64,000 bases of DNA from Persephonella atlantica (GTDB taxonomy: Bacteria; Aquificota; Aquificia; Aquificales; Hydrogenothermaceae), in contig NZ_JAACYA010000001.1 of the NCBI RefSeq assembly GCF_016617615.1, forward strand, positions 124,001-188,000. Reading direction: 5' to 3'. A program made the position numbers and the translations under genes. Under the pieces are notes generated by a model, which was given only the letters and a program-made list of their open reading frames with translations, was not told where the DNA came from and made no database searches. Positions 1 to 9,921 of the stretch are shown here, piece by piece. Numbering within the stretch: position 1 is the stretch's first letter; each line of letters begins with the position of its first letter.

Positions 1-1013
1 GATCTCAATTTCTCAATAATCTCCATAGCTTTGTTTTCATCTGAAAATCTGCCAACAAGCACATAGAAACGAATTTTAGGTTTTATGACAGATTTCTTTT
101 CTTCATTGGTTTTCTTTGCTATCTCTAATCTTTCTGACTGGTTTTTTTCTTCCTCCTTTTTCTCCTGCGGTACTACTTTATTAGGTTGTACTGCAGTTTC
201 TTTCTCTTCTGGGATTTTTTCTATCTTCTGTTCTGTTTTTTCTATTATCTTTCTATCTGTTAAATTCAGTAATCTGTTTATCTTGATCAGGAGCAGATCA
301 TCGTCTCTTGCTAATTTTTTTGCTTTCAACAGGTACTCTTTGGCTTTTTCATAATCTCCAAGCTGAATATAGACATCTCCAAGGCCTAAATAGATCTGAG
401 GATTGATAAGGCCCTTCTCTTTTGCCATAAGATAAACAGTAAGGGCATCATCATATCTTTTCTCTTCCAGAAACAGCTCTCCCAGTGATATGTACGCAGG
501 GAGCAGAAAGGAGTTATATGACAGAGCCTTTTTCAGATTTTCTTCGTATAACTTCAGGTTTCCCATCTGCCTGTATATAAGTGCGATGTTATATATTGCC
601 ACATCCTTTTTAAGATAATTGGGATTTTCTGCAGCTTTTTTGAAATACCACAACGCTTTTTCATACTGTTTTTCCTTCGCAAGGAGTGTTCCGAGATTTG
701 TGTATGTTTCTGCCCTGTCAGGGTCTTTCTCTATAGCTTTCAGAAACATTTCTTTTGCTTTTTCTACCTCTCCCACATTACTGTATGCAATTCCAAGGGC
801 ATTCAATATCTCAGGATTGTTTGGATCTATCTCAGAGGCTCTACTGAGATAGTAAAGTGCCTGAGAGTTGTTTCCAGAGTTCAGGTAAGACAATCCAATC
901 TTATAGTAGTATGTTGCATTCTGTACTGTTTTTTCTTCTGTTTTGTATGGTTTTGGTGCGCAGGAGTAAAGAATAATCAGTGCTGCAGTAAACAAAATCT
1001 GAACAAACTTCAT
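1..1013 (-). CDS. TPR-repeat lipoprotein with C-terminal SPOR domain (partial at window edge)
   Basis: Reading the minus strand from the ATG at 1013 gives a lipoprotein signal peptide with the lipobox L-Y-S-C (Cys17), then several tetratricopeptide repeats (for example GLSYLNSGNNSQALYYLSRA, and later A-Y-I-S-L-G-E-L-F repeats). A Lys/Glu/Pro-rich linker follows, then a SPOR-like segment beginning FYVLVGRFSDENKA near the window edge. The 3' end lies outside the window. The ATG overlaps the TGA of the upstream NtrC-like gene (ATGA), so it is probably translated with it. TPR lipoproteins of this kind act in the periplasm as assembly scaffolds (PilW/PilF, BamD-like); SPOR domains bind denuded peptidoglycan. 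A cell-envelope role is inferred; the exact partner is unknown. Confidence 0.8.
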   Translation of the reverse strand, partial: MKFVQILFTAALIILYSCAPKPYKTEEKTVQNATYYYKIGLSYLNSGNNSQALYYLSRASEIDPNNPEILNALGIAYSNVGEVEKAKEMFLKAIEKDPDRAETYTNLGTLLAKEKQYEKALWYFKKAAENPNYLKKDVAIYNIALIYRQMGNLKLYEENLKKALSYNSFLLPAYISLGELFLEEKRYDDALTVYLMAKEKGLINPQIYLGLGDVYIQLGDYEKAKEYLLKAKKLARDDDLLLIKINRLLNLTDRKIIEKTEQKIEKIPEEKETAVQPNKVVPQEKKEEEKNQSERLEIAKKTNEEKKSVIKPKIRFYVLVGRFSDENKAMEIIEKLR

Positions 1014-2392
1014 CCTTTTTCCTTCCCCCTGACATCAATGTTCAGTTCTTCAATTTTTTTGTGAACTGTATTCCTGTGGATGCCCAAGTACTTTGAAGCC
1101 TCAGATATATTACCTTTAGTGTATTCCAAAACTTTTTTTATTACAACTTTTTCAGCTTCCTCAATAATCTTTGTGTATATATGTTTTTTGTTTCGGTTGA
1201 ACATATCTTCCACTTCCCTTTCTATTCCTTTTCTCCAGTCTTCACTGCTCTGAAATCTGCCTGAAGGAATGGTCAAAAGTTCTGGAGTTATTGGTCTTTC
1301 TCTGTAAATGGCTATAAGTTTGTTTACAAGATTTTTCAGTTCTCTTATGTTTCCGGGAAAATCGTAATTTTTCAGCAGTTCCACAGCTTCCTTTGTAAAC
1401 CCTCCCTTTTTGAGTCCGTGGTTTTTCAGAGCCTGCTTTGTAAAAAGTTCAACAAGCTCTGGTATATCTTCTTTTCTTTCTCTTAAAGGCGGAATATTTA
1501 TCTCTATCACAGAAAGTCTGTAAAATAAATCTTCCCTGAACTTACCTTCAGCTATCAGTTTAACTAAATTTTTGTTTGTAGCTGCTATCACTCTAACGTT
1601 AACTTTTATACTTTTTGTTGAGCCGACAGGGGTCACTTCCATTTCTTGTAAAACTCTGAGGAGTTTTCCCTGTGCTTCTATCGGCAGTTCACTGATTTCA
1701 TCAAGAAATATTGTTCCTCCATCTGCTGCCTGAAATTTCCCCTGTCTGCTTCTGTCTGCCCCTGTGAAAGCCCCCTTCTCATACCCAAATAGCTCTGCTT
1801 CTATTAGACCTGATGGAATTGCCGCACAATTTATGGCAACAAACGGTCTATCTGCTCTGTTGCTGTATCTGTGTATCAGTTTTGCTATAACTTCTTTCCC
1901 TGTTCCGCTCTCACCAGTTATGAGGACAGGCTGATTGCTTGCACTGGCTCTTCCTACTATCTTAAATACTTCTTTCATTGAGGGGCTTTTGCCTATGATG
2001 TCAACATCTGTCTTTTCTCTTACAGTCTGTGTTGAGAGTATGTTTTCAATCTCTTTTACAACAGAGCGAATTTTGTTTATATCAAATGGCTTTGGTATGT
2101 AATCAAAAGCTCCCAGCTTCATTGCTTCTATGAGATAGTTGTACTCGTCATGTCCAGAAATCATGACGACATAGGGTCTGTTTTCTAAAGATATCACAGA
2201 TTTTAATATTTCTATCCCATCTGAATCTTTGAGTGATATGTCCAAAAACAGTATATCAGGGTTTTCCTCTTTAACTATCTCAACAGCATTTTTACCATCT
2301 TCATAGGACTTTACTTCTATCCCTTCTTTTTTCAGTATCTTTTCCATAACCTTTCTTATTGTTCTCTCATCATCAAAAACCAGTGCCTTCAT
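1010..2392 (-). CDS. NtrC-family sigma-54-dependent response regulator
   Basis: The 460-residue protein has the three standard modules. The receiver domain (about 1-120) has acidic pocket D7/D8, phospho-acceptor D51, switch S79 and K101. The AAA+ domain (about 132-370) has Walker A GESGTGKE at 160-167 and the sigma-54 contact loop GAFTGA at 207-212, both intact. A Fis-type helix-turn-helix ends the protein (ISEASKYLGIHRNTVHKKI). It should activate sigma-54 promoters when phosphorylated by the overlapping upstream kinase. Its start overlaps the kinase stop (ATGA) and its stop overlaps the next lipoprotein gene. The target genes cannot be read from the sequence; NtrC, ZraR and AtoC share this architecture. 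Confidence 0.93.
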   Translation of the reverse strand: MKALVFDDERTIRKVMEKILKKEGIEVKSYEDGKNAVEIVKEENPDILFLDISLKDSDGIEILKSVISLENRPYVVMISGHDEYNYLIEAMKLGAFDYIPKPFDINKIRSVVKEIENILSTQTVREKTDVDIIGKSPSMKEVFKIVGRASASNQPVLITGESGTGKEVIAKLIHRYSNRADRPFVAINCAAIPSGLIEAELFGYEKGAFTGADRSRQGKFQAADGGTIFLDEISELPIEAQGKLLRVLQEMEVTPVGSTKSIKVNVRVIAATNKNLVKLIAEGKFREDLFYRLSVIEINIPPLRERKEDIPELVELFTKQALKNHGLKKGGFTKEAVELLKNYDFPGNIRELKNLVNKLIAIYRERPITPELLTIPSGRFQSSEDWRKGIEREVEDMFNRNKKHIYTKIIEEAEKVVIKKVLEYTKGNISEASKYLGIHRNTVHKKIEELNIDVRGKEKG

Positions 2393-3399
2393 TTTTCACC
2401 TCTTTCTGGTATAGGAAGGAGAATCTCAAATGTAGCTTTCCCTATATACCTGAGAATTCCTCCATGTTCTTTTACAATTTTGTATGAAGAGGACAGGCCT
2501 ATACCCATCCCTCCTTTCTTTCCGGATACAAAAGGAATAAACAGTTTATCAATCATATCTTCAGGAACTCCTTTACCTGAATCTTTAATCCTTACATAAA
2601 CCTTGTTTCCTTTTGGTGAGTAGATTTTGTCCCAGGATATTCCTGTTGAGATAGTGATTTTTCCTTTTCCTCCTACCGCTTCAATACCGTTCCTTATTAT
2701 ATTAACAAAAACTCTGTGCATATAGTCAGGGTCTATGTAAAGGTCTGGAAGACTGGGGTCATAAACCCTTTCGTACCTTACCTGTTTGTACTGCTTTTCT
2801 ACTGTTTTGATAGCTTCATCAATCACTTTATGTATGCTGGCATACTTTTTAAACAGTTTTATAGGTTTAGTTATTACAGTTATCTCATTTATCAGGTTTT
2901 CTATTCTTTTGACCTCATACAAAATGTCATCTACAAGCTCTATATCCTGTATGTCTTCCTTTAAAAGCTGAGCAGCTCCCTTTATGCCTCCTACAGGACC
3001 TTTCATGTCATGAAAAATAGTTGACAGAAGTTTTGATATTGTTATTATAATTCCTTCTTTTTTTGCTGTTTCTTCCATCTCTATGAAACGGGTTATATCC
3101 CTGATTAAAAGTGTAAATCCTTCCTCTTCTAATGGGAAAATATCAATCAGGAACTTGCTGTCCTTACTTTCAAAGAATATACCCTTTACTGACATACCTT
3201 TTTTGACAAAATTAAGACCCAGTGGATAGTTTATCAGACTTTTGAAACTGTGAGAGCCTATCTGTGATTTAAGTATATAACCTGCCTGATTCATATACAG
3301 TGGGTTGCCTGTTTTATCAATAACAACTACCGGATCCTCAATGCTTTCCAAAATTCTCTCATATCTGTCCATTTTTAATGGGCGGGAAACCCCCGCCAC
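2389..3399 (-). CDS. NtrB-like soluble sensor histidine kinase with PAS domain
   Basis: The protein has an N-terminal PAS-like domain (about 12-105), then a dimerisation/phosphoacceptor helix with the H-box FHDMKGPVGGIKGAAQLL (H130, close to the NtrB form HEIKNPLGG), and an ATPase domain with N-box NIIRNGIEA, G1 DSGKGVP and G2 GMGIGLSSS. No membrane segment is visible, so it senses a cytoplasmic signal. The best start is the GTG at 3399, nine bases after a GGAGGA that overlaps the thiC stop; an ATG at 3372 is the alternative. It follows thiC by five bases and overlaps the response-regulator gene, so the pair is probably co-transcribed with thiC. The signal is unknown. Confidence 0.9.
   Translation of the reverse strand: MAGVSRPLKMDRYERILESIEDPVVVIDKTGNPLYMNQAGYILKSQIGSHSFKSLINYPLGLNFVKKGMSVKGIFFESKDSKFLIDIFPLEEEGFTLLIRDITRFIEMEETAKKEGIIITISKLLSTIFHDMKGPVGGIKGAAQLLKEDIQDIELVDDILYEVKRIENLINEITVITKPIKLFKKYASIHKVIDEAIKTVEKQYKQVRYERVYDPSLPDLYIDPDYMHRVFVNIIRNGIEAVGGKGKITISTGISWDKIYSPKGNKVYVRIKDSGKGVPEDMIDKLFIPFVSGKKGGMGIGLSSSYKIVKEHGGILRYIGKATFEILLPIPERGEK
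3381..3397 (-). repeat. GC-rich hairpin at the thiC/kinase junction
   Basis: On the minus strand GGCGGG-GGTTT-CCCGCC forms a perfect 6-bp all-GC stem with a five-base loop, directly after the GTG start of the kinase gene. It is not followed by a U-run, so it does not look like an intrinsic terminator. It could stall ribosomes or transcripts, or favour the internal ATG at 3372. The structure is seen; its role is inferred. Confidence 0.55.
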
Positions 3400-3404
3400 T
3401 TACT

Positions 3405-4775
<1,371 letters not shown>

Positions 4776-4779
4776 TTAC

Positions 4780-4815
4780 ATTTTATAACTTTTTAGCATC
4801 AAATGTTATAACTTT
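4780..4815 (-). promoter_or_regulatory. 22-bp-spaced direct repeat in the thiC leader
   Basis: Two 14-base units at 4780-4793 and 4802-4815 match at 12 of 14 positions (core TTATAACTTT on the plus strand) and are offset by 22 bp, about two helical turns. The distal copy contains the palindrome GTTATAAC. On the minus strand the repeat overlaps possible -10 boxes (TATAAC, TATAAA) ahead of thiC. This could be a tandem operator or two overlapping promoters. It takes the place where a TPP riboswitch is often found. Confidence 0.45.
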
Positions 4816-4840
4816 AAATGAAAATAGTCATAAACATTAT

Positions 4841-5386
4841 TTATTCCAGTTTTTTGTAATAGGCTCCTTTAGGAGTAAGAATACTTTCTATTATGTTAAT
4901 CTCTATCTCCTGTTGAGAGCCAAAAGAAATATCCCTGTACCTGTTAATCTTTTCAGCAAATTTTGAGCTGTTATACCCTTTTATCCTTTTAAGGGTTATG
5001 TGGGGTTTAAAAGGTTTTAATTCATTCTTGAAACCTAAATTATTCAGCTTGCTGTTTATACTGGTATAAATCTCGTTAAGCACCCCTTCTTTATCAACAA
5101 CATTAATAAAAAAAACCCTTGGCCTGGTTATGTCTGGAAAAGCACCAAGACCAGTAAAATTAATCTCTGTTGATATCTTTTTGTTCAGTACTGGATTGAG
5201 GCTTTGCTTTATCAGACAGAGCTTTTCTGTTTCTATTTCCCCAATGAATCTGAAGGTGATATGAAAATTTCTCTCGTGTATCCACCTTCCAGATATTATG
5301 CCGCCAAAATCTTTCTTTATCTGTGTGTAATGCTTTTTAAAGCTGGGAATGTTAATAAAACTTCCTATAAATACTCTTTTTTTCAA
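4841..5386 (-). CDS. thpR: RNA 2',3'-cyclic phosphodiesterase, ThpR/LigT family
   Basis: The protein carries the two HxT catalytic motifs of the 2H phosphoesterase fold, FHITFRF (about H42, T44) and PHITLKR (about H129, T131). Family members hydrolyse RNA 2',3'-cyclic phosphates and can join 2'-5' ends in vitro. The frame stays open to a TTG at 5449, but family members begin with the first beta strand, here KKRVFIGSFINI, so a TTG at 5386 or 5389 behind GGAAGGA is the better start, giving about 181 residues. It is divergent from the diguanylate cyclase gene and lies 80 bases upstream of thiC on the same strand. Confidence 0.85.
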   Translation of the reverse strand: MKKRVFIGSFINIPSFKKHYTQIKKDFGGIISGRWIHERNFHITFRFIGEIETEKLCLIKQSLNPVLNKKISTEINFTGLGAFPDITRPRVFFINVVDKEGVLNEIYTSINSKLNNLGFKNELKPFKPHITLKRIKGYNSSKFAEKINRYRDISFGSQQEIEINIIESILTPKGAYYKKLE

Positions 5387-5449
5387 CAATCCTTCCGTTA
5401 TTCCGAAATAATATCTATATATTATTCCAATATAATAGGGAGTTTTCAA

Positions 5450-7297
5450 ATGAAATCAATAAGGATAAGGCTCCTTATAAGGATATCTATTCTACTGTTT
5501 ATCCTTTTTCTCATAAACCAGATACTGGAGTATAAGAGTTTTAGAGAAGTAAATATAAACCATGTTAAAAATCAGTCTTTTATAGTAGCTGAGATTGTGA
5601 GAGATTCTCTGACAACACTTATGGAGATAGGAAAAATAGATAAAAGAGAACTTTTACTCAACAATATAAAACTACAGCACAGAAACATTGAAGAGATAAG
5701 GGTTGTCAGGGGAGACAAAGTAATACAGCAGTATGGAGAGGGAAGAGAAGAAGAAAAACCAAAAACGGAAGCCGAGCTGAAGGTTCTTCAGACAGGAAAA
5801 CCATATGAAAGATTAGATGAGAGATTTGATAAGGTCAGTTACGTTCTTATAATTCCTTATAAAGCTGAACCTATTGGAAAGATAAACTGTTTAAAATGTC
5901 ATAATGTTGAGGCCGGTTCTGTCCTTGGAGCTGTTTATATAAAAACAGACCTGACACCTGTAAGATCTTTTGCTTTCTCAAATCTGGTACAGACCACATT
6001 AATGTCTATGTTTATCTTTCTTATGACTGTTTTTGTTATTATGAAATTCTTTCATCCATACACAGATTTTTTTGCAAAGCTCAAAAGAGGATTAAAAAAG
6101 GCTAAAGATGGAGATTTCTCCGAAAGGGTGTTTATAGATACAAATGATGAAGCAAGAGAAGTTGCAGATACATACAACGAAACAATGGACAAACTGTGTC
6201 ACACTTTAACAGCAATAGAAAAGAGAGTCTCATATCTGATAGACGGAAATATACAGAAAAGCAGTAACGCCTTAAAAGACACCTATGTAATAGTTGAAGA
6301 ACTTGTAAAGATCTATAACTTTAAGAAGATTGTTGAAAAAGATGCTTCAAAAGATGATATATATCTGAGGCTCAGGAAGCTTATGAAAGATATGGGAATT
6401 AGGCAGTACTCCATATACGAGGTTGATTATGAAAATAACAGACTGATAGATATAGATGAAGACGAAAAATGGTGTAAAGATATTGTTTTTACAAATGCTG
6501 ATCAGTGCAGAGTTAAAAGAACCGGATCGGAGGTTGTATCTGAAGAATATGCCTGTGTGTGTCCGAACTTCATAAAGTGTGAAAACGGGGAAGCTGACGA
6601 TTTCTTTACCTGTATTCCTATATATGTTGGAGGAAGGGTAGGTATTATCCTCCAGCTCATATACAACAGAGAAAATAAGGAAGATGTTAAAGGCAAACTT
6701 CCATTCCTGGAAGCTTATCTGAGAGAAGTTGCACCTGTTATTGAGGCTAAATCCTACATGGAAAAGTTGAAAAAGCAGTCATTGGTTGACCAGCTGACAG
6801 GACTTTATAATAGAAGATTTCTTGAGGAGATTATACCCAAACTATCCCAGCAGGTGATAAGGAGAAACTCCAACATAGGAATACTTATGATTGATATTGA
6901 TTTCTTTAAACAGATTAACGACAAGTATGGCCACGATGTTGGTGATATCGTGCTGAAGAAGGTAGCAGATGTAATACGAAATACTGTAAGAGAGGCAGAT
7001 ATAGTTATAAGATATGGAGGAGAGGAGTTTATGGTTCTTCTTATTGATGTTCAGGAAGGAAAATCAGAAGAGATTGCAGAAAAAATAAGAAAGAGGGTTG
7101 AAAATACAGTGATAAACACAGATGGAATCTCATTAAAAAAGACCGTAAGTATCGGTGTTTCTGAATTCCCAAAAGATAGCGATAGATTCTGGCAGTGTAT
7201 TAAATTTTCCGACGTTGCCCTTTATAAAGCGAAAGAGTCAGGAAGAAATATGGTAGTAAGATTCAGAAAGGAGATGTGGGAACGTGAGGAGTACTGA
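5450..7297 (+). CDS. Membrane diguanylate cyclase with periplasmic c-type heme sensor
   Basis: The ATG at 5450 directly precedes a membrane segment (about 8-25); the open frame upstream of it is antisense to thpR and is not believed. A periplasmic domain (about 27-175) contains a heme-c attachment motif CLKCH (C147, C150, H151). A second membrane helix (about 177-200) leads to a HAMP-like region, a cytoplasmic cysteine-rich domain (six Cys between about 335 and 390) and a GGDEF domain. The active site is GGEEF (523-527), with an inhibitory I-site READ five residues before it, so the cyclase should be active and product-inhibited. It probably converts a redox or gas signal at heme into c-di-GMP. 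The downstream gene overlaps by 14 bases. Confidence 0.88.
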   Translation: MKSIRIRLLIRISILLFILFLINQILEYKSFREVNINHVKNQSFIVAEIVRDSLTTLMEIGKIDKRELLLNNIKLQHRNIEEIRVVRGDKVIQQYGEGREEEKPKTEAELKVLQTGKPYERLDERFDKVSYVLIIPYKAEPIGKINCLKCHNVEAGSVLGAVYIKTDLTPVRSFAFSNLVQTTLMSMFIFLMTVFVIMKFFHPYTDFFAKLKRGLKKAKDGDFSERVFIDTNDEAREVADTYNETMDKLCHTLTAIEKRVSYLIDGNIQKSSNALKDTYVIVEELVKIYNFKKIVEKDASKDDIYLRLRKLMKDMGIRQYSIYEVDYENNRLIDIDEDEKWCKDIVFTNADQCRVKRTGSEVVSEEYACVCPNFIKCENGEADDFFTCIPIYVGGRVGIILQLIYNRENKEDVKGKLPFLEAYLREVAPVIEAKSYMEKLKKQSLVDQLTGLYNRRFLEEIIPKLSQQVIRRNSNIGILMIDIDFFKQINDKYGHDVGDIVLKKVADVIRNTVREADIVIRYGGEEFMVLLIDVQEGKSEEIAEKIRKRVENTVINTDGISLKKTVSIGVSEFPKDSDRFWQCIKFSDVALYKAKESGRNMVVRFRKEMWEREEY

Positions 7298-7703
7298 GGT
7301 TTATCCTGTTCTTTTTGACAGGAAAAAGAAAATTTTTGTTCCCCAGCCTACACGGTTCTGGATTTTAGATAAGAGGTTACGGTCTATTATATCAAGGTTA
7401 GAGGAAAAGGGATATATAAGATACTGGGAAGAGAAGGTAACAGAAGAGAAGGACATGTTTGAATTTTTCATATTCCTTCACGAAAAAGAAATTAAACAGA
7501 GAGAGGAAATACTAAAAGGGAAAAACCTCCCCCTATATGTAGTAGAAAAACTGACTCAGACGGGAATAGGGGGAATTGAAAAATTCAGAGAAAAACCTTT
7601 TAAAGTCAAATGTCTCCATCTGTGGACTGCATACCACCTTGGAGATGACAGGTTCAAAAATCCTATCGGTGAGTTTGTTCTTAAACAGGTAAAAAAACTT
7701 TAA
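7284..7703 (+). CDS. DUF501-like protein
   Basis: This 139-residue soluble protein ends with VKCLHLWTAYHLGDD and a following NPIGEFV, matching the conserved core of DUF501 (CLHxxxAxxLxxxxNPIGE). The assignment is from memory of that motif. No catalytic function is established for the family. The GTG start at 7284 lies about ten bases after AAGGAG and within the end of the diguanylate cyclase gene, which suggests translational coupling. The N-terminal half is Lys/Glu-rich and probably helical. Confidence 0.6.
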   Translation: MRSTEVYPVLFDRKKKIFVPQPTRFWILDKRLRSIISRLEEKGYIRYWEEKVTEEKDMFEFFIFLHEKEIKQREEILKGKNLPLYVVEKLTQTGIGGIEKFREKPFKVKCLHLWTAYHLGDDRFKNPIGEFVLKQVKKL

Positions 7704-7768
7704 ACCTGTTGTAATCTCTTGCCAATATCATATATTATTTTCCTCATAACACCCAATTAGGAGGTTGT

Positions 7769-9634
7769 ATGGTTTACGACACTCAGTTTGATGTTGCTGT
7801 TATAGGTGGAGGACATGCAGGTATAGAGGCAGCTCTGGCCTCTGCAAAATTAGGGGCAAAAACTGTCCTTATAACTCTTGACAAGGAAAAGATAGGAGTG
7901 ATGCCCTGTAATCCAGCCATAGGAGGAATAGCCAAGGGTATTGTTGTAAGGGAAGTTGATGCTCTCGGAGGAGAGATGGGAAAAGCTATAGATTACACAG
8001 GTATTCAGTACAAGACACTCAATACAAGAAAGGGTCCTGCTGTCCGTTCACCAAGGGCTCAGGCAGATAAGGAAGAGTACAGAAAATACATGGTAAACAG
8101 AGTAGCAAACACAGAAAATCTGACTGTTATAGAAGGTGAAGCTACAAACATATTTTTGAAAAAAAACAGTAATGAAGTAGAAGGTGTTGAGATAGATGGA
8201 AAAATAAGAATAAAAGTAAGATCTGTTGTTGTCACCACAGGAACATTTCTGGAAGGTGTTGTACACATCGGAGATAAACGGTTTCCTGCAGGCAGAATGG
8301 AAGAAAAACCTGCAAACAAACTGCCAGATTTTTACAGGAGGGCAGGGTTTCCTTTGCTGAGATTTAAAACTGGAACGCCAGCGAGACTGGACAGAAACAG
8401 CATAGATTTTTCAGGTCTTGAGGAAGCACCGGGAGATGAACCACCACCAAAGTTTTCCTTCTGGACAGAACCTGCAGGTTCTTACTGGTTTAAAAAAGGA
8501 CAGAAAGAGCAGGTACCCTGCTACATAACTTACACAACTCCAGAAACCCACAGAATTATAAGAGAAAATCTCCACAGAACAGCTCTGTATGGAGGAGCAA
8601 TAAAAGGTATAGGACCAAGATACTGTCCATCTATTGAGGACAAAATAGTAAAGTTTGAAAACAAGGAGAGACATACAGTATGGCTTGAGCCAGAAACAAA
8701 AGACGGGATAAGCATATATCCAAACGGTTTATCAACATCTCTTCCGGAGGAAATACAGTGGGAAATGTACCGCTCTATACCGGGGCTGGAGAATGTAGTA
8801 CTCCTCAAGCCTGCATACGCCATTGAGTACGACATTGTCCCTCCTACTGAGCTGTATCCAACCCTTGAAACAAAAAGGATAAAGGGACTGTTTCATGCAG
8901 GAAACTTTAACGGAACCACAGGGTACGAAGAAGCAGCTGGTCAGGGAATAGTTGCTGGTATTAATGCTGCCCGTAGAGCTCTGGGAAAAGAGATGATATA
9001 CATAAAGAGAGACGAAGCATACATCGGTATAATGATTGATGACCTGACTACAAAAGGAGTTGTTGAGCCTTACAGACTATTCACATCAAGAGCTGAGTAC
9101 AGACTACATCTCAGACAGGACAACCCTGTTCTCAGGCTTTACAAAAAAGCTTATGAGATAGGAATGCTATCAGAAAAGCAGTACAAACTGGTAAAAGAAA
9201 CGGAAGAGGAGATAAAACAGTGGCTTCAAAGATACAGTGAGCAGAGAATAAAGGAAAACGGAAAAAGTTATACAGTTTTTGAATACCTCAAAAGGGCAGA
9301 AATTACAGTTGAAAAACTGAGAGAAAAGAACATTCCTGTTCCCGAAAGGGATTACATAACAGAAGAGATAGAGATACAGGCAAAGTACTCTGGATACTTT
9401 GAGAGGGAGAAGAAACTGAATGAGAAGATGAAACATCTTGAAAGCATAAAGATACCTCCAGAAATAGACTACTCAAAAATAGCAGGACTGACAAAAGAAG
9501 TTGTTCAGAAACTATCAAAAGCAAAACCTATCACCCTTGGTCATGCAGCAAGACTTGAAGGTATCACTCCAGCTGCAATTACAGCAATAATGGTTTATTT
9601 AGAAAAGATGAGAAGGGAAAAGGTGAGGGGTTAA
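7769..9634 (+). CDS. mnmG: tRNA uridine-5-carboxymethylaminomethyl modification enzyme MnmG (GidA)
   Basis: The 621-residue protein is full length for MnmG. It has the N-terminal FAD-binding motif GGGHAGIEAA, the conserved MPCNPAIGGIAKG block with the active-site cysteine, the second cysteine segment PRYCPSIEDK, and the C-terminal helical MnmE-binding domain (YSGYFEREKK, ITPAAITAIMVYL). With MnmE it installs the cmnm5U modification at the tRNA wobble base. GGAGG precedes the ATG. The upstream 65-base gap has only a weak promoter candidate (TTGTAA at 7709, ATATTA at 7732). It converges with hup; the two stop codons overlap. Confidence 0.97.
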   Translation: MVYDTQFDVAVIGGGHAGIEAALASAKLGAKTVLITLDKEKIGVMPCNPAIGGIAKGIVVREVDALGGEMGKAIDYTGIQYKTLNTRKGPAVRSPRAQADKEEYRKYMVNRVANTENLTVIEGEATNIFLKKNSNEVEGVEIDGKIRIKVRSVVVTTGTFLEGVVHIGDKRFPAGRMEEKPANKLPDFYRRAGFPLLRFKTGTPARLDRNSIDFSGLEEAPGDEPPPKFSFWTEPAGSYWFKKGQKEQVPCYITYTTPETHRIIRENLHRTALYGGAIKGIGPRYCPSIEDKIVKFENKERHTVWLEPETKDGISIYPNGLSTSLPEEIQWEMYRSIPGLENVVLLKPAYAIEYDIVPPTELYPTLETKRIKGLFHAGNFNGTTGYEEAAGQGIVAGINAARRALGKEMIYIKRDEAYIGIMIDDLTTKGVVEPYRLFTSRAEYRLHLRQDNPVLRLYKKAYEIGMLSEKQYKLVKETEEEIKQWLQRYSEQRIKENGKSYTVFEYLKRAEITVEKLREKNIPVPERDYITEEIEIQAKYSGYFEREKKLNEKMKHLESIKIPPEIDYSKIAGLTKEVVQKLSKAKPITLGHAARLEGITPAAITAIMVYLEKMRREKVRG

Positions 9635-9640
9635 ACCCCT
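9626..9640. terminator. Bidirectional hairpin spanning the mnmG and hup stop codons
   Basis: AGGGG-TTAAA-CCCCT forms a perfect 5-bp stem whose loop contains both stop codons. It is followed by GCCTTTT on the plus strand and CACCTTTT on the minus strand, so it may terminate both convergent transcripts. The U-tracts are short, so termination strength is uncertain. Confidence 0.55.
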
Positions 9641-9921
9641 GCCTTTTCATAAAGTTTTGCTTTCAACACTTTACCGATTTTAAAATGGACTATCTTTTTG
9701 GGAGGAACTTTTATTTTCTCACCTGTTCTGGGATTTCTCGCTACCTTTGCAGGTCTTGTTTTTACCCTAAAACTGCCAAGACCTCTTATCTCTATTCTAT
9801 CTCCATTTTTTAAAGCTTCGATCATTGCTTCAAAAGTTCCATTTACCACAGAAGCTACGGTCTTTTTATCAATTTCTGGAAACTCCTCTGTAACTTTTTC
9901 TATAAGCTCTGACTTTTTCAT
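9631..9921 (-). CDS. hup: HU/IHF-family nucleoid DNA-binding protein
   Basis: This 96-residue protein shows the typical fold sequence: N-terminal helices (KKSELIEKVTEEFPEIDKK), the strand motif GLGSFRVKTRPA, and the DNA-intercalating arm ARNPRTGEKIKVPPKK with the conserved Arg-Asn-Pro. The arm is closer to the IHF consensus than to classical HU. It bends DNA and compacts the nucleoid, probably as a dimer. Its start overlaps the ileS stop by four bases, so it is co-transcribed as the last gene of that unit. HU versus IHF subunit cannot be decided from sequence alone. Confidence 0.93.
   Translation of the reverse strand: MKKSELIEKVTEEFPEIDKKTVASVVNGTFEAMIEALKNGDRIEIRGLGSFRVKTRPAKVARNPRTGEKIKVPPKKIVHFKIGKVLKAKLYEKAGV

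Noticed and set aside
3381-3397. Intrinsic terminator after thiC
   Set aside because: The GC stem has no following U-run and lies inside the kinase reading frame.
5204-5449. Upstream extension of the heme diguanylate cyclase reading frame
   Set aside because: It is antisense to the thpR coding region, has no ribosome site and precedes a normal membrane N-terminus at the ATG of 5450.
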